Shown here: one piece after another, positions 26,306 to 38,586 of the stretch
Layout: each line of letters opens with the position of its first letter
Numbering within the stretch: position 1 is the first letter of the stretch
Assembly (NCBI RefSeq): GCF_052857255.1
Contig: NC_135500.1
Location: forward strand, 162,117,689 to 162,181,688
Reading direction: 5' to 3'
Length of the DNA stretch: 64,000 bases
From: Amblyomma americanum
Taxonomy: Eukaryota; Arthropoda; Arachnida; Ixodida; Ixodidae
Notes under the pieces: model-generated
Seen by the model: the letters and a program-made list of their open reading frames with translations, nothing else
Databases searched by the model: none
What the model was told of the DNA's origin: nothing
Position numbers and translations under genes: made by a program

Positions 26306-28001
26306 GAAGAAAGGAAGGATGGAAGGAAAACGTTTATTGAGCTCTAGAGAGTAGGTGAGCAGTTTGGCAGAGTCGAGTGTGTCGTCCGTCTTCTTAGCAA
26401 TGGTCGACTGCCCCTAGTCCAGGGCTCCGCTGGATGCCGCTGCCAGCTGTGCTCGCCGGATCAGCCCAAGTTGGACGTCCTGACGGTCGCTGGAGAGCAT
26501 TCCTTCCCATTGCTCCGCACTCGGGTTTGGTACTTTTGGTACTTTTGATGCCACCTCTATTTTCTGGCAGGCCCACGTTATATGATAGAGCGCGGGTGTT
26601 TCATGGCACCATGGGCGTTTGTCTGTGTATTGTGCGGGTTGTATTTTGTTGAGTGTATTTAGATTCAGGTATGAGCCCGTCTGTAGCAGCCTCCAGGCGA
26701 CGGTGTCTTCCCTGGAGAGAGATTTATGCAGTGGGGGGTACCGTTTCCTGCAGCCCTTGTAGTGGTTAAGATTGCCGAGTAATCTCTAGGGACAGGTTCG
26801 GCTTCCTCGAGGTTGCTTGTGGGGGGAGCTCGGTAAAAAGTGTACCCTCGAGCTACCCTGTCGACCGCTAGGTTGCCTTCCACTCCCGTGTGTTCCGGCG
26901 TCCATACTATCGTATGTTTTATTGGTTCTTCTTCTGTGCTTTGTTTGACTCGGTCCCCAGAGTGGAGTATGCGGAGCGCTCTGTGACTTATTCTGCCTAA
27001 CATGAAGTTTCGGCATGCCGTTTGAGTGTCGGTTAGTATTGTTAGGGATCGCTTAGTCCGGTAGCCCTCCGCTGCCGCTAGAGCGACGGCCGCTACTTCA
27101 GCCTCGACTACCGTGCTGTCCCGTAGCGACGCGCTAATGATTTCCCGCATGTCCGAGTTTGTCACAGCCGCTACCGCGTTGGGGTTGTTTTGTCTCGTCC
27201 TTCTAGGGTATGTGGCTGCATCCACATACACCGTTGTTGTCTGGCGTGCTAGCGATTTTCGGATGTACTCGGCTCTCGCCTTTCTGCGTTCTTCGTGTAG
27301 GTTGGGGTCCATGTTCTTGGGGACGGGGGTCACTATAATTGTGCCCCGTATGCCGTCCAGGACAGTCCCGGTTCGCTGGATTTCTTGCATTTGTTCGTTG
27401 CATCCCAATTTCTGTAGAAGCTAACTGCCAGGCGGAGTCTGCTGTAGTCTCTGCAACTGGGCGACGTGTTGTGCCTCTCTCAGTTCTACAATGTTGTTAT
27501 GAAGTCCTAGTGCTAAAAGCGTCTCTGTGGATGTGCATTGCGGAAGATGGAGTGCTGTTTTGTATGCTTTGCGTATAATCGCATCAATCTGTTGGATTTC
27601 GCTTTTGATTGGGTTGTGGTATGGAAGACTGTAGGTGACTCGGCTGATCACCAGGCTCCTGACCAGCTTTAGCGTGTCTTCTCGCATGCCCGAGCGTTTA
27701 TGGGAGACGCGCGTGATCATGCGGGCAACTTGTAGGGTGGAAGCTTTGAGCAGAGCAAGTGCATGTGTACGCCGTTGGTTTGATTGTATCTACATGCCCA
27801 AGATTCTTATGAGTGTTTTCTCTGGTATGGGTTTTCCCTCTAGGTAGACGTTGAGCCTAAGGTCGTCGCTGTTCGGGACCGTGCGGATTTGTTTCCCTAT
27901 CCAGACTCTGAGCAGTTCTGATTTTTCGGTGGAGCATGCTAGCCCTCTCGCGTTTACGTAGTTCTTTACGCAGGTCGCGGCCTCCTGTAGTCTTTCTTCC
28001 T
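26306..28001 (-). mobile_element. I-clade LINE inserted in Gypsy gag, 5'-truncated
   Basis: About 1.7 kb of an I-clade element: the end of the reverse transcriptase, an RNase H domain, a C-terminal zinc-like segment, and a 3' end reading AATAAACGTTTTCCTTCC. Gag coding sequence resumes on either side, which proves insertion after the Gypsy element. It is truncated at the 5' end inside the RT. Confidence 0.85.
26406..27995 (-). pseudogene. I-clade RT C-terminus, RNase H and C-terminal domain
   Basis: From 27995 downward one frame reads RGLACSTEKSELL, then LNVYLEGKPIPEKTLIRILG, then MITRVSHKRSGMREDTLKLV (RT thumb region). It has in-frame TAG stops near 27792 and at 27421-27423. The same frame continues into RNase H: VYVDAATYP (first Asp), EAEVAAVALA (Glu), ILTDTQTACRNF (Asp) and GVEGNLAVDRVAR (last Asp), so all four acidic catalytic positions are visible. 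After a frameshift near 26770 the C-terminal segment GSYLNLNTLNKIQ and CHETPALYHITWAC ends near 26406. RNase H removes RNA from the cDNA hybrid during integration. Confidence 0.8.
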
Positions 28002-28007
28002 CCTCGC
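28002..28007. repeat. Possible target-site duplication of nested LINE (right)
   Basis: CCTCGC, matching 26300-26305. Confidence 0.4.
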
Positions 28008-28190
28008 AAAGCTCTTTTCTCTTCTCGCTCTTCTGCCTCGCGAGTGTCTACGCGTGCCTGCGCCCTTTCCTCTCTCTGCCTCTTTCCCTTCTCCTCATTG
28101 AGATGCATCGCCTCTTCCTTGCTTAACCCTGGCTTCAGCGCAGTTCTAATCTACTTGCCAAATTCATATTTTCTGCCGTCGAGAGATCGT
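28008..28190 (-). pseudogene. Gypsy Gag N-terminal charged helix
   Basis: Minus-strand translation gives GLSKEEAMHLNEEKGKRQRE followed by alternating Arg/Glu runs, a coiled-coil-like stretch that continues at 26299 beyond the inserted LINE. The first methionine of Gag is uncertain: an in-frame stop lies near 28155, and the ATG at 28106-28108 is internal to the conserved stretch. Confidence 0.65.
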
Positions 28191-28454
28191 AAAGATCTGA
28201 GACAAAGCAAAAAGAAAAAAGGAAATGAATCCTGGCACAGGCTCACCACTTATCTGTGTCACGGATCTCCCCGGAGAACACTCGGACCGAAAGAAAGGAC
28301 TAGGCGATAGGTGTATCCACACAAACGCACATTCAATACACCCTATGTGGCACACACACTAGAACACAAACCTAACAAAACTAACACAAAACACAAAGAC
28401 TATAAATACACACGACCCGGGCACACTGCTACCAGAGTCTACTACTAGCGTTCT

Positions 28455-28460
28455 TTTATT
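28455..28460 (-). terminator. LTR polyadenylation signal
   Basis: AATAAA on the minus strand within the LTR, about 440 bp downstream of the TATA box. Confidence 0.5.
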
Positions 28461-28893
28461 AATGGTCGGCGTTCGTTCTCAGGGTTGGTTCGGTGCGGCT
28501 GCGGCGTTATATGGATTCAATAGCCGGCGTCGAGGCGGCGTTCGACGTGCTTGGGCTGGCGTCGCTGGCGGCGTCGCTGGCGGCGTCGCTGGCTGCGTCG
28601 TATAAGCTCCAGGTCTAAGCGCCCGTGGAGGTGATGCGGGTGTTGTCGGCGTTCAGGGCACCACCCGGATGGGTGGCAACAGCGCTGGAGACACCTCTGG
28701 CCGTAGCAGGTGGTAGCGTCCTCCGTTGACTCCCCGGAACGGGCTCGGGTACGGCAGGAAGTCCATGATGCGAAGCCGTAGAACGCGAGCTCACCGGAGC
28801 AGTAGCCGGAGTCGCTCTCTTCCAACCGATGCGTCCCTGACCCGCCGGAGCCTCCGCTTCTCTGCTGTTCCCCCCGTTGCTCGCTCTCCCTCG

Positions 28894-28904
28894 CCCTTTT
28901 ATAG
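28894..28904 (-). promoter_or_regulatory. LTR TATA box
   Basis: CTATAAAAGGG on the minus strand, about 180 bp from the LTR start. It would set transcription start near 28870. Confidence 0.55.
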
Positions 28905-29084
28905 CCTTGACGTTAGTCCACGTAAGCCTTGTCGTCTTCTTCTTCTTCGTCTTTTCTTCTCCACCAATCATTTCTCTCCACCTCACCGAATGCTTCTTCA
29001 TCTTAATTCTTCGGTTAATCCACGTCGTCTTCTTCACCCTATTTCCTTCATTATTTTATTTTGGCCTCCTTATTAACTGTGACA

Positions 29085-29814
29085 GCAGCCCGCCTTACTT
29101 TCGTGCTTCTGGCATATTCCACACCTTGTAAATCACCAAAAACAAAGAGAATAAAATGAAACTTTAAAGGTGACGTACGCGGTTCCTCGGTGCCGGAATA
29201 TGCACAGTCCACTTGACCACCACCGAAGTCGCCGTCCCGTCGTTGCACAACTCACAATCAGCGAACGGACAGAACAAAAGTCGATGGCAGCAGCACCATT
29301 GCTATACAGCGAGTGAATGCGATTGGAATGCTTCGGAATGCGTTTGGAAATTGTTGTGAAGCACCTTAGAACCCAATTCATCAACGGCGGAGCCCGCGGC
29401 AGACGTCGCCGCTCTGCGCCTCGACGGCATCGACACGCTCCTCCTTTAGGTTTTCCTGTACGAGAGCTCCATCTGGCCGGCGCGATCTGCTGACAGCTTC
29501 GGTTTCATTGAGTTTTCTCTTCGTAACTATGACTCTATCTCCGACTGCGCAGTTGGAAAATATTCGTTGTTTATCCAACTCCACACATATACCGCGAAAG
29601 TGTTCGGTAAGAAAAAGATTATTAAAACTTCAAATTCTTGTACTCGCCCAAGCGCAGCCTAGGAACTCAAACGAGTTTTAGCGCGTTCGAAATTTATAAA
29701 TGATTATAAATTATAAAATCAATCTTCTACCCAGTATAATGGATGGTGCTATGCTCACCAACACCAGCCAGTATACTTTTAACACTGGATAAGGGTTGGG
29801 AAGCAAAGGCCAAT
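29085..29814. other. CpG-rich flank of the LTR, then AT-rich DNA
   Basis: 29150-29590 is noticeably richer in G+C and CpG than its surroundings. It has a 67-codon minus-strand frame at 29381-29584 with a plausible composition (VGDRVIVTKRKLNETEAVS) but no recognised family. It might be a decayed exon or promoter region. From 29600 the sequence turns AT-rich. Confidence 0.35.
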
Positions 29815-30036
29815 ATAACCAGGTTTCGAAAATGGCTTAGCCAATTCTGCCAAAGAGTGGGAGAACTCTGGCTAACATGGCCCATGATAGCCAGGTTTCG
29901 AAAATGGCTTAGCGAATTATGGCAAAGAATGGGAGAACTCTGGCAAACATGGTCCACGATAGCCAGGTTTTGAAAATGGCTTAGCCAGTTCTGGTAAAGA
30001 ATGGGAGAACTCTGGCTAACATGGCCCAATATAGCC
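29815..30036 (+). repeat. 72-bp minisatellite, about three copies
   Basis: Units start at 29815, 29887 and 29959, with a partial fourth at 30031. Each holds CCAGGTTTCGAAAATGGCTTAG (with variants) and GGGAGAACTCTGGC. The unit is a multiple of three, so open frames run through it on both strands, giving repetitive peptides that are not genes. A more degenerate partial copy may lie just upstream. Confidence 0.8.
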
Positions 30037-30605
30037 GTGATTTCATGGTGGCACAGCCAATATCAGATCCTCATTGGCAACTCTGGGCCTACTTAGGACC
30101 ACGCTTTTCCAGTGGCTTTCTAATATTGGCCCGCTGTCATGTGCTACCTGGGGTTAATCCAAAACGGAGACGGGCTAGTCAGAGGGCGCAATGCGAGAAG
30201 GGCGGTCAAGGGCATACTTGAGTAGTATTTTAATTATTCTGCCTGAAAGTTCACGCCTCGAACCAAGGGTTAACCAGATTTATTTCAGAGAAAAAATAAG
30301 AAAGACAACTTCAAGAAAACTTCGACCGAATCTCCCAATGGTTTATGATGTAAAAAGCTATGTAAAAAAGCTTCACTAAGTTACATTGAGTTACGATGTA
30401 TAATAGAGAATAGTGAAAAAACCCGAGTGCGAATGTAATTAATTCTGAACTGTGCTACCTCTGAATTCAGGATAGTTTTGGGAAGCTGCCTATCACTCGC
30501 CTGGAATATTCGGCGCATATTAGACTAAACCTCTGATTTCTTTTCTCGCATACTACAATAGGCTAGTGACCACATTTGTATTTCTTAAAATTTTACAGGC
30601 ACTAA
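30037..30605. other. Unrecognised intergenic DNA
   Basis: No gene or repeat recognised between the minisatellite and the TA block. Confidence 0.45.
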
Positions 30606-31360
<755 letters not shown>

Positions 31361-33216
31361 ACCATAGTCAAAGGCTAGTGGCGGGTGAACTGAATACGAC
31401 CGCGAATCCGTAAAAAAAACACTGAAGGTTTAGTATCATGCACCATGCAGATGCAGCGTGCGTAGCTAAGCGACAACAAAGCAGGGGAAAAAAATTGTAA
31501 CCTTTTGTCTCTCACAGAAAGTTTCCCGATGTGATGTTTGCAGCAGTATTGTTGATTTAGCATTATAAACTGTCCTCGCTTTACATTCTCAATTCTCCAA
31601 TTCTTTTCAGAAGATAAGGTCTGCGACAATATCTATCCGATAACACGGTTGTATTCACAATGGGTTTACGTTTATAATAATAGCTAATGTACTGTCCACA
31701 AGTTACGTATAGGCCACTTCGGATGCGCGCGCCGTTACATTCATATAGGCCAACAGTAACATACGCCATCAATGTCAAATGGGCTGCCATATTCTAACAG
31801 ATATAACAAAAGCACTGAGTTAAAAATACAGGTACCGGCATGTAAAGAATGTAGAGGTTTAGCGCCATTTCGTTTATATTGGAGTGAAACAACCTGACCA
31901 CGTTTAGTTGGTTACCATCACTTGTAGATTCATCTAATAAGCAAGGAGAAGTAATGTAATGTATATAATACCCACTTAAAGTTCTAAGAACAATTTTTCC
32001 TGAACGCTCTTTGGACTGATGCCTCGCCGAAAAAAGGTCCGCATAATATTCAATTTAGGAATTACATTAATCGAAGACAATTTCGATGCTAAGCGCAGCA
32101 CTCATATTATATGGATGGCAGAATTTCGACTCTAAAATTTTAAGTTCAAGGACAATCGCCACATATAAAAGGAAAAGAGAAACACGCACACAAGCACACA
32201 GACACGAACACATTCTCTCTATACACAGAAGTGGTTTTTTCAAGATAGCTGCTGTTTTTTCTATCATACATTTTTTTACGAAAAGAAACATGCGGAATAG
32301 GACGGGGTGGAGGAAAGGGAAGGCTTTAACACGGGCCTGAGCACCTGAAAGCTGAAGAAAAATCTAAAAAAGGGGTAATGATGAGCTTGCAATCCTCTCG
32401 CTGGTTTTGATGTAAGGAGAGCATTTATGACTTTGTATTGCCTTCGTTTTTGGTTGTACAGCAGCGAAATCACTTTAAATCTTGAATTGCGCTCCACTTC
32501 CAGTCAGAATTGCGAAAGAGGAACAACTTTCTTCCCTGGTTCACTGACCTCGTATTTGTTTTCTGCACAGAATGCTCGTGAGCGCACACGGGCCGAATGA
32601 AATGTTGGGTCTGCGGATCATTGGGCATGCAGCGAGTAAAATTGAGTTTCCAAGTGCAGCACCGCCCAAAACATAAGGTCGCAATCCATTTGTTTTGGAT
32701 ATCCCTCCTTATTTGTTCTGTCTGCTTCCATAAATGTGTTCCAAATCAAACTTCTTTCCAACTTGCAAGGCTAAAGGTTTTGACGTTCAAGTTCTTAGTT
32801 TCCAAAGTTTCTTGCTCGAAGGCATGCACAAAAAATAGAATGCTCTGATTACTTTTTGTCTGCGGACAAGGCGCGTTATATTTCTGGCAGTGCTGTCCAA
32901 GTCTCCAAGCAGCTGTGCGCGGTCGTCTTTCCAGTGTATTAGCTTCATCAAATTATGGGTGTTCAATAATGTGTCAGTTCTTCGGTAATAGGAGCATATT
33001 TTTCAAACATTCCGGAAATGCCCGCATGAGTGCACACGGTGCACAAGCCTAAAACTGCTTCGTTCGCGCAGATAATGTTACTATCTTTGTAGTTTTTCTT
33101 TTTACATCCTGTGCATTGCCAAACGCAGGCCCTTTGGAATAGTGGTGAAGCTCGTCTACAGATGAATTACTGAGGTTGAAAGCCTGCGAAGCTACTTGTG
33201 TAGGTCGGTGATACAA
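31361..33216. other. Unrecognised intergenic DNA
   Basis: Nothing recognised. Open frames are short and lack signatures. Confidence 0.45.
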
Positions 33217-33279
33217 AGAAGAAGAAGAAGACTTTATTTCCACCATGTGCAGTACACAGATGGAGGACGACGGAAAAAA

Positions 33280-33299
33280 AAGCCGTCAATAGGCGGCTT
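33280..33299 (-). other. LINE 3' hairpin
   Basis: AAGCCG and CGGCTT pair around an 8-base loop, shortly before the CTT tail. Confidence 0.45.
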
Positions 33300-33452
33300 G
33301 ACGAGTCCGTCGCCCCACTTAATGAGCAGCGTTTGGTCAACAGCAATCAATTCATACAGTCAAACAAAAGAAAATGAAAACACTTGATCAGTGCAGAACA
33401 GAAGCAAAACAGAGCGGTCCGAAAAATGAAATCCCAGGATAAGTAAAATCAG

Positions 33453-34660
33453 TTATTCATCCTCAGTAAACATAGAGCGAAGCTTAGCAGCGGAGCAAGT
33501 AAATAAATCAAAGTTAGTAGACAGATAATGGTTTAACAGTGATGGTAAAGAATAACATAGGCGTTCCATGCCAGAGTTCAAACGGGGTGCAACGATTTTC
33601 CAACATTCTCCATGTCTTGTAGCATAATATTGTTCATTCTTTTCTAAATATGCCAGAGTACCAAGGTTATGTATGTTATATCTTACTTCATATTTAAATC
33701 TAGTACTCAGACGGTAGAGATATAGTTTATGAGCCGTAATGACATGCGCTCTATGAAAAAAACCTGCAGTTGTTGCATTATAACCGGCGTTGTACACATG
33801 ACGTAGGTATCGCTTCTGCATGACATAAATTTTTTGTAGGTTAGAGAATGTAGTTGTACCCCAGACAAGTTGGCAATAGTTAACATGTGAATAAAAGAGT
33901 GAATTATAAACCAATAGTTTAAGTTTTGTAGAAAGAATGTATCTGAGACGACCAATTACTCCAGTTATCCGAGCTAAATTTGTCACTAGTAAGTTCACAT
34001 GAGTTTCCCAGGACATGTGAGCAGTAAATGTCACACCAAGGCTTTTGAAATGGTCAACAATGTCAACAGGACGAGAGTTAAAAATAATATCGGCATGAGG
34101 AAGGAGCGGCTTATTCTTTGCCCGAAAGATAACGGCTTTTGTTTTATTTGTGTTAATTGTCATAGAATTATAGGACGACCATTGTTGTAGTTGAACTATT
34201 GTGTCATTGCAACTAGAGATAAGTTGATCGATATTATTACCAGAGAAAAATATGCTAGTATCGTCTGCGTATATGAGAAATTTGGCATCCTGGTTAATAT
34301 TAACAATGTCATTTATATAAAGGTTAAAGAGCAAAGGCCCCAATATGCTACCTTGTGGGACACCACAAGCCAGTGGTAGGACTTGTGATCGAGAGTTATT
34401 AATTAGGACTACTTGTCGCCGGTGGGACAAATATGACCGTAGTAAATGTAACGCACATCCACGTACACCATAAATATCCAACTTATTCAATAAAACTTCA
34501 TGATTGACCAAGTCAAAAGCCTTGGAGAAGTCAACAAATAAGCCAACCACGATTTTCTTGTTCTCAAATTGTGTTAAAATATATTCTTTTTGGTGAAGCA
34601 AGGCTAATTCAGTTGACATATTCTTCCGGAAACCAAATTGGTAAGGTGTTAATACATTGG
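33453..34660 (-). pseudogene. LINE reverse transcriptase, palm to C-terminus
   Basis: About 400 codons open without a stop. Motifs in order: QFGFRKNMST (motif 2a region), LFVDFSKAFDLVNHEVLL (motif A with the catalytic Asp), GVPQGSILGPLLFNLYINDI (motif B), LIYADDTSIF (motif C; the YADD lies at 34260-34271), then the thumb region FKSLGVTF and YSHVNYCQLVWG. All palm residues needed for polymerisation are present, but fingers and endonuclease are lost. The frame runs on upstream to 34757; those roughly 33 codons (MARTKSATFHGLPF) do not look like RT and are probably flanking sequence read through by chance. Confidence 0.85.
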
Positions 34661-34757
34661 AGGTTTCGATGCCAGGTATATCCAAAATATCTGAGTGTGT
34701 TTCGAGCCCATCAATAAAAGGAAGACCGTGAAACGTAGCCGACTTTGTCCTTGCCAA

Positions 34758-37261
34758 ATAAGAAATTACAGTCAGTGCATGGGAAGCACCCAGAACATAG
34801 ACAAAATTACAGGTATCGTTCCTATTAGAAACCGGACTTCACCGATGGCACCAGTTAGGGTGTGGTCTTAGACATGCCTTCGAGTAACGAATCGGCATCA
34901 AGATCACATCAGATGTAATTTGCTTCCGAATACTTAAACACTCTTCTGCAACAAAATTATCCGACGATACGAACGAACCTCCATAATAGTCTCTTTCTGT
35001 TACTGATTACATTTAGTTTTCAGAATACGGTTCTCATTACGAGAACCGTGCGTTCGCTGTAATCCGGAGGTCGCTCAAAAAGATGTGGCTGCGCGTATTA
35101 CCGTCTGCCGAAATCCAGGAAGCATCTGCCTGTCAGTAGGCTCAAAAATTTACCATCTGAAATAACGACATTTCTTGCAGTGCGTAGTATCCTCTTATTC
35201 ATTAACTTCCCGCGAGGCATGCAGACAGTGCGTTGGAGTAGCTTGCAGACGTCACCTTTTGACTAATCAAACATCTCCTACCACTCACATCGTTGTGCTG
35301 CACCCTAGGGGCTGTAACTTCGAAGAGTGGAAAATCTTCGCAATAATGCAGGCACGTTCGGAAAACAGCCTTCTCCCTCTAAATGAGGTCGGTAGGCACG
35401 TAGGTGCCTAACCTGCCTAGTGATAATTCTGGCTCTCCCGACAAGAATTCCAGGCCCGTTCACTGATTCGAGAAAAGCAACACAACCTTGCAATTCAAAC
35501 TAATATCACAAGCCTTGAGCCAGCACCTTCAGGACGCGAACTTAGGCAATAAATCGAGACTTTTCCTTTTATTGTCAACGCTTTATCGCAGTTCTCATCA
35601 ATGTAATTAGAGGTTAGTCCAAATAGAAGACTACAATCAAAACTGGGGCCTCAAAATGGAAATTAAAAAAATATGCTTTATCAAGGTGCCTCGTTGTGCC
35701 AGTTGCTTTCTCACGATTACAAATGTAGCGCTCGTAACATGAGGACGAAACAAAGCATGTGGTGCCTTCGCACGTGGAGCCTTCTACTTTCCGTGATTTT
35801 TTTACGACCGCTTCGTTTGCCTTTAGAAAATAAAAAAAAGATCAGAAACAACAGCATTCATCTCTCATAAAGGCGCTCGTCCAGCCGTAGCTCGCAGTAA
35901 GCAGCAGTTCTTTGTTGACATGAGATTTTCGCCAATCTTGCAACATTACAGCGCTTGCATGGATTGCCTACAATCCACACGCACCACGTCAGGAACAATA
36001 ACTGCGCGGCAGTTACTGTCACCATCATCAGTGCTGTACCCAGTAAAAAGAGAGTGCGGAAAGGTTACAGCAACGTTCGTCGGCTTTCGTTGTACTTAGG
36101 GTGAAATTTAGCACTGTGCCCAGAATGGCCGTCATCTGACAGCAAAATTTGTCATGACCCATCAGACAAAGATTCGACAAGTGGAAAGTAGCGAGATCGC
36201 CTGACTGTTATTCAACAGGCAAGAAGCTCATTTTGTACTTGTCGCAAAACCAACGGAGCATTGTTGGCTTCAGTGCCCCTTGATGACAGCGCGGTAATTG
36301 TGACTGCATTTGCTACAACACTTTCATAAAACCTCTTTGGCTGTCAACGTAAGCTTTAAGTGGACGCTGCTTTAGAAAATATAAGCTTGATTTTGCTTGT
36401 TAGAACACAGGTGAGCTAGTATTAAGCATTATCTTATATTTCCGTGCTGTAACATTTGCGATACACTACACTGCCGAGTGTACACCAGTGCATCAGTTGC
36501 CTAAGTGGACCGGCATAGCACATTAATGGACTTCCATATAGACTCTTCCCCATCGGCTCTGAATCTGCGTCCGTGATTTGATATATGTGTTTAGTGGCAT
36601 TGGTTGCATTTTATCTTTGGCTGTAGCAGCGCGTTCTCTCACCTCCTCCCCGGCAGTATGAGCGCGGCTCCATTATGATGCCGTAGCAGACCTGTGGAGT
36701 GCTTCGCGCACTCTGGCTTCAAATTCGAATTAAGTTCTGCGCTTTGAAGCAAGGAGTAAGGAGCTCTTGAAAACAATTTATGCGAACGGGGTTAATAAAA
36801 TGCATTCCTGAAGAATGTGAACAGAAGAAGGAAACATATCCAGTCATTCCGTATCAGTAAACTCCTACCGTTAGCAATTAATTCGCTTGTTTTGAATTCA
36901 CGAGACGTAACCAGAATGAAATGGGCATTCTTTCGCCCGGAAATAAATATGCACGATAATAGAAAACGTTCTATATGAGAACATCTTTATTTGCGCGATG
37001 TTGACCTGGTAAACTCGGCACTGTGCAACTTTTTCTAGCTTTATTACATGGAAGAACACCAACAAGATTTAATCTTACGAAACCTCACATAACCGGCTCT
37101 CATTCTGTGTATCCGCCGCAAATTCACACGACATCACCACGTTTTCAATCAGTCAGCAAGTCTGAACTTCTTGGAGACACACATATGCGTAAAGAAAGGG
37201 CAGGCAGTCAGGACGTATCTCGTGAGCGGCTTATACACCCATGCACCAAAGAGCATTCTTC
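34758..37261. other. Unrecognised intergenic DNA
   Basis: No gene or repeat recognised. A small inverted pair GAACCG/CGGTTC lies near 35021-35047. Confidence 0.45.
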
Positions 37262-37271
37262 TATAGATAAT

Positions 37272-37497
37272 AAATGTGGAGGAAAAACGCTAAGGCGCCC
37301 GTGTGCTGTGCGATGTCAGTGCACGTTAAAGATCCCCAGGTGGTCTAAATTATTCCGGAGCCCTCCACTACGGGACCTCATTCTTCCTTTCTTCTTTCAC
37401 TCTCTCCTTTATCCCTTCCCTCACGGCGCGGTTCAGGTGTCCAACGATATATGAGACAGATACTGCGCCATTTCCTTTCCCCAAAAAACCAATTATA
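37272..37497 (+). repeat. 5'-truncated Ruka-like SINE with perfect TSD
   Basis: Begins inside the SINE body (ATGTGGAGGAAAAACGC) and runs to CCCCAAAAAACCAATTA. The tRNA-like head with boxes A and B is missing. A perfect 10-bp duplication TATAGATAAT flanks it at 37262-37271 and 37498-37507, so the truncated copy was inserted in this form. Confidence 0.85.
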
Positions 37498-37507
37498 TAT
37501 AGATAAT

Positions 37508-37816
37508 GACGTTTTTTAATATGGCGGTTCGACGTACTGAATCATTATGCGGCTCATCAGCAGTCTAAGCAGGCCGACGACGAAAGGAAAGCCAAACGGA
37601 ACCCTAGAGTCTTCCAATGCACGTAGACATTTTATAGTTCTGAGGGCCCTTTGAGGCTTTGAGGCTCCGTTTATAAGACTGCGCGGGTCAAGAGTAAGTC
37701 ATCCTTAGTTATTCGGGTGCGAGCGACTCCATGCGAGTACAACACCACTGCGCATGTCCGGTAAGTTGTTGGCCAGCCGCGCGGTGAGCGTGCGCGTCAT
37801 CTCGCTAGCGGCAAGA
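37508..37816. other. Upstream region of candidate promoter
   Basis: No repeat recognised. G+C and CpG content rise from about 37690 toward the TATA box. Confidence 0.4.
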
Positions 37817-37823
37817 TATAAAT
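37817..37823 (+). promoter_or_regulatory. Candidate TATA box of a host gene
   Basis: TATAAAT within a CpG-rich stretch (about 37720-38040), which stands out from the AT-rich surroundings. A start site would fall near 37845-37850. No LTR ends bracket it, which argues for a cellular promoter. Confidence 0.4.
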
Positions 37824-37846
37824 GAAGCGAGCAGCGCATGCGGGCA

Positions 37847-38091
37847 GCTGTGCGGGGCTGCGCTCCCCTTGCACTTTGCTGTCCCGCGGCGCTGACCAGC
37901 CAACAGCCAAGATCGGCCATCGGCGAGCCGTTCATGGTTGGCGGTCCGCAGGAGTGGCCTCCTTCTCGGACGCGGCGCAGCGGCTCCAGAAGTTAGTCGC
38001 TGTGACACCCGCAGCCCTGTCATTTCGGTGGAGTTGAGGATTGAGGACCTTCGCAGTGGATTTTGTAGCGGAGAGCATCCTGTTGTCTTAG
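37847..38091 (+). other. Candidate non-coding first exon
   Basis: From the presumed start site to a good splice donor TTAG|GTTAGT (GT at 38092-38093). No open frame is shared with the downstream candidate exon, so this would be 5' UTR. It is a hypothesis built from promoter and splice-site positions only. Confidence 0.25.
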
Positions 38092-38571
38092 GTTAGTAAC
38101 CTAGAGCTGTGTCGTTGTATTGGCAGAACAGCCGAATTATATTTGATCGTTACAGTACGCGTGAGTTGGTGGAGCTTCGTCGTTAGAAGTGTCTCTTGTA
38201 TCACGGCTAGCGGAGCGTAGCACAGCTTTATGGAACCGCCGTAAGAGTCCCTTCGTTGTAGCTTTAAGGAACTCGGACGGTATCGCGGTATAGGCACCAT
38301 GCAGTGCTTAGGCCATGCGGCAGTTGTTCTAATGCAAGCCTAAAAATTGCTGCCTCCAGCATCTTGAGTCATAAAAGACGCGAGAGCAAATTTGAGACGA
38401 TTAAAGGGGCACGTGTGGCTGATAACACGTAGGCTCTCTCCGCATAGCAGATAGCTGACACACGCCACGCGTGGCTTTGGCAAAGCACGGAAGCTCATGC
38501 CTATAAACGCAGGAAGAGTATGTAGAAAACCGCTATAGGTTCGTCTAAAAAATGCTTGCTCCTATCGATAC
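38092..38571. other. Possible intron sequence
   Basis: Nothing recognised. It would be the first part of an intron if the gene model at 37817-40234 is right. Confidence 0.3.
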
Positions 38572-38586
38572 TCTGTGTTGCGGTGC

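Larger units (their letters stand above)
25173..29084 (-). mobile_element. Gypsy (Ty3) LTR retrotransposon remnant
   Basis: Read on the minus strand: one LTR (29084 to 28257), a leader, the Gag N-terminus (about 28190-28008), an inserted LINE (28001-26306), the rest of Gag with two zinc knuckles, and the start of the protease, which ends abruptly at about 25173. Reverse transcriptase, RNase H, integrase and the 3' LTR are missing, so it is a 5' fragment left by a deletion or rearrangement. Gag carries one or more frameshifts near 25930 and in-frame stops. A possible primer binding site beginning TGGTGAGCC lies 8-10 nt inside the LTR. Confidence 0.75.
28257..29084 (-). repeat. 5' LTR of the Gypsy element
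   Basis: An 828-bp segment that begins TGTCAC and ends GTGACA on the minus strand, the TG...CA inverted ends expected for an LTR. It contains a TATA box near 28900 and an AATAAA signal near 28458 in the right order for U3-R-U5. A GC-rich triplet-type repeat (GGCGTCGCT units, about 28555-28600) lies in R. No second LTR is present for age estimation. Confidence 0.65.
33217..34660 (-). mobile_element. 5'-truncated CR1/Jockey-like LINE with intact RT core
   Basis: The minus-strand element starts inside the reverse transcriptase and runs to a 3' untranslated region of about 235 bp. It ends with a hairpin (33280-33299), an AATAAA-like stretch and a CTT-repeat tail (33217-33231, seen as GAA on +). 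The endonuclease and first RT motifs are missing. Its divergence from the element at 43779-47654, in both protein and tail, marks a separate family. Confidence 0.85.

Noticed and set aside
29727..30029. A 100-codon minus-strand frame with a 24-residue repeat
   Set aside because: It is the translation of the 72-bp minisatellite; the + strand is equally open.
34661..34757. N-terminal 33 codons of the minus-strand RT frame as part of the LINE
   Set aside because: The residues do not resemble the RT segment expected before the FGFRK motif; more likely flanking DNA after 5' truncation.
37023..37454. A 143-codon + frame
   Set aside because: Most of it is a SINE read in translation.
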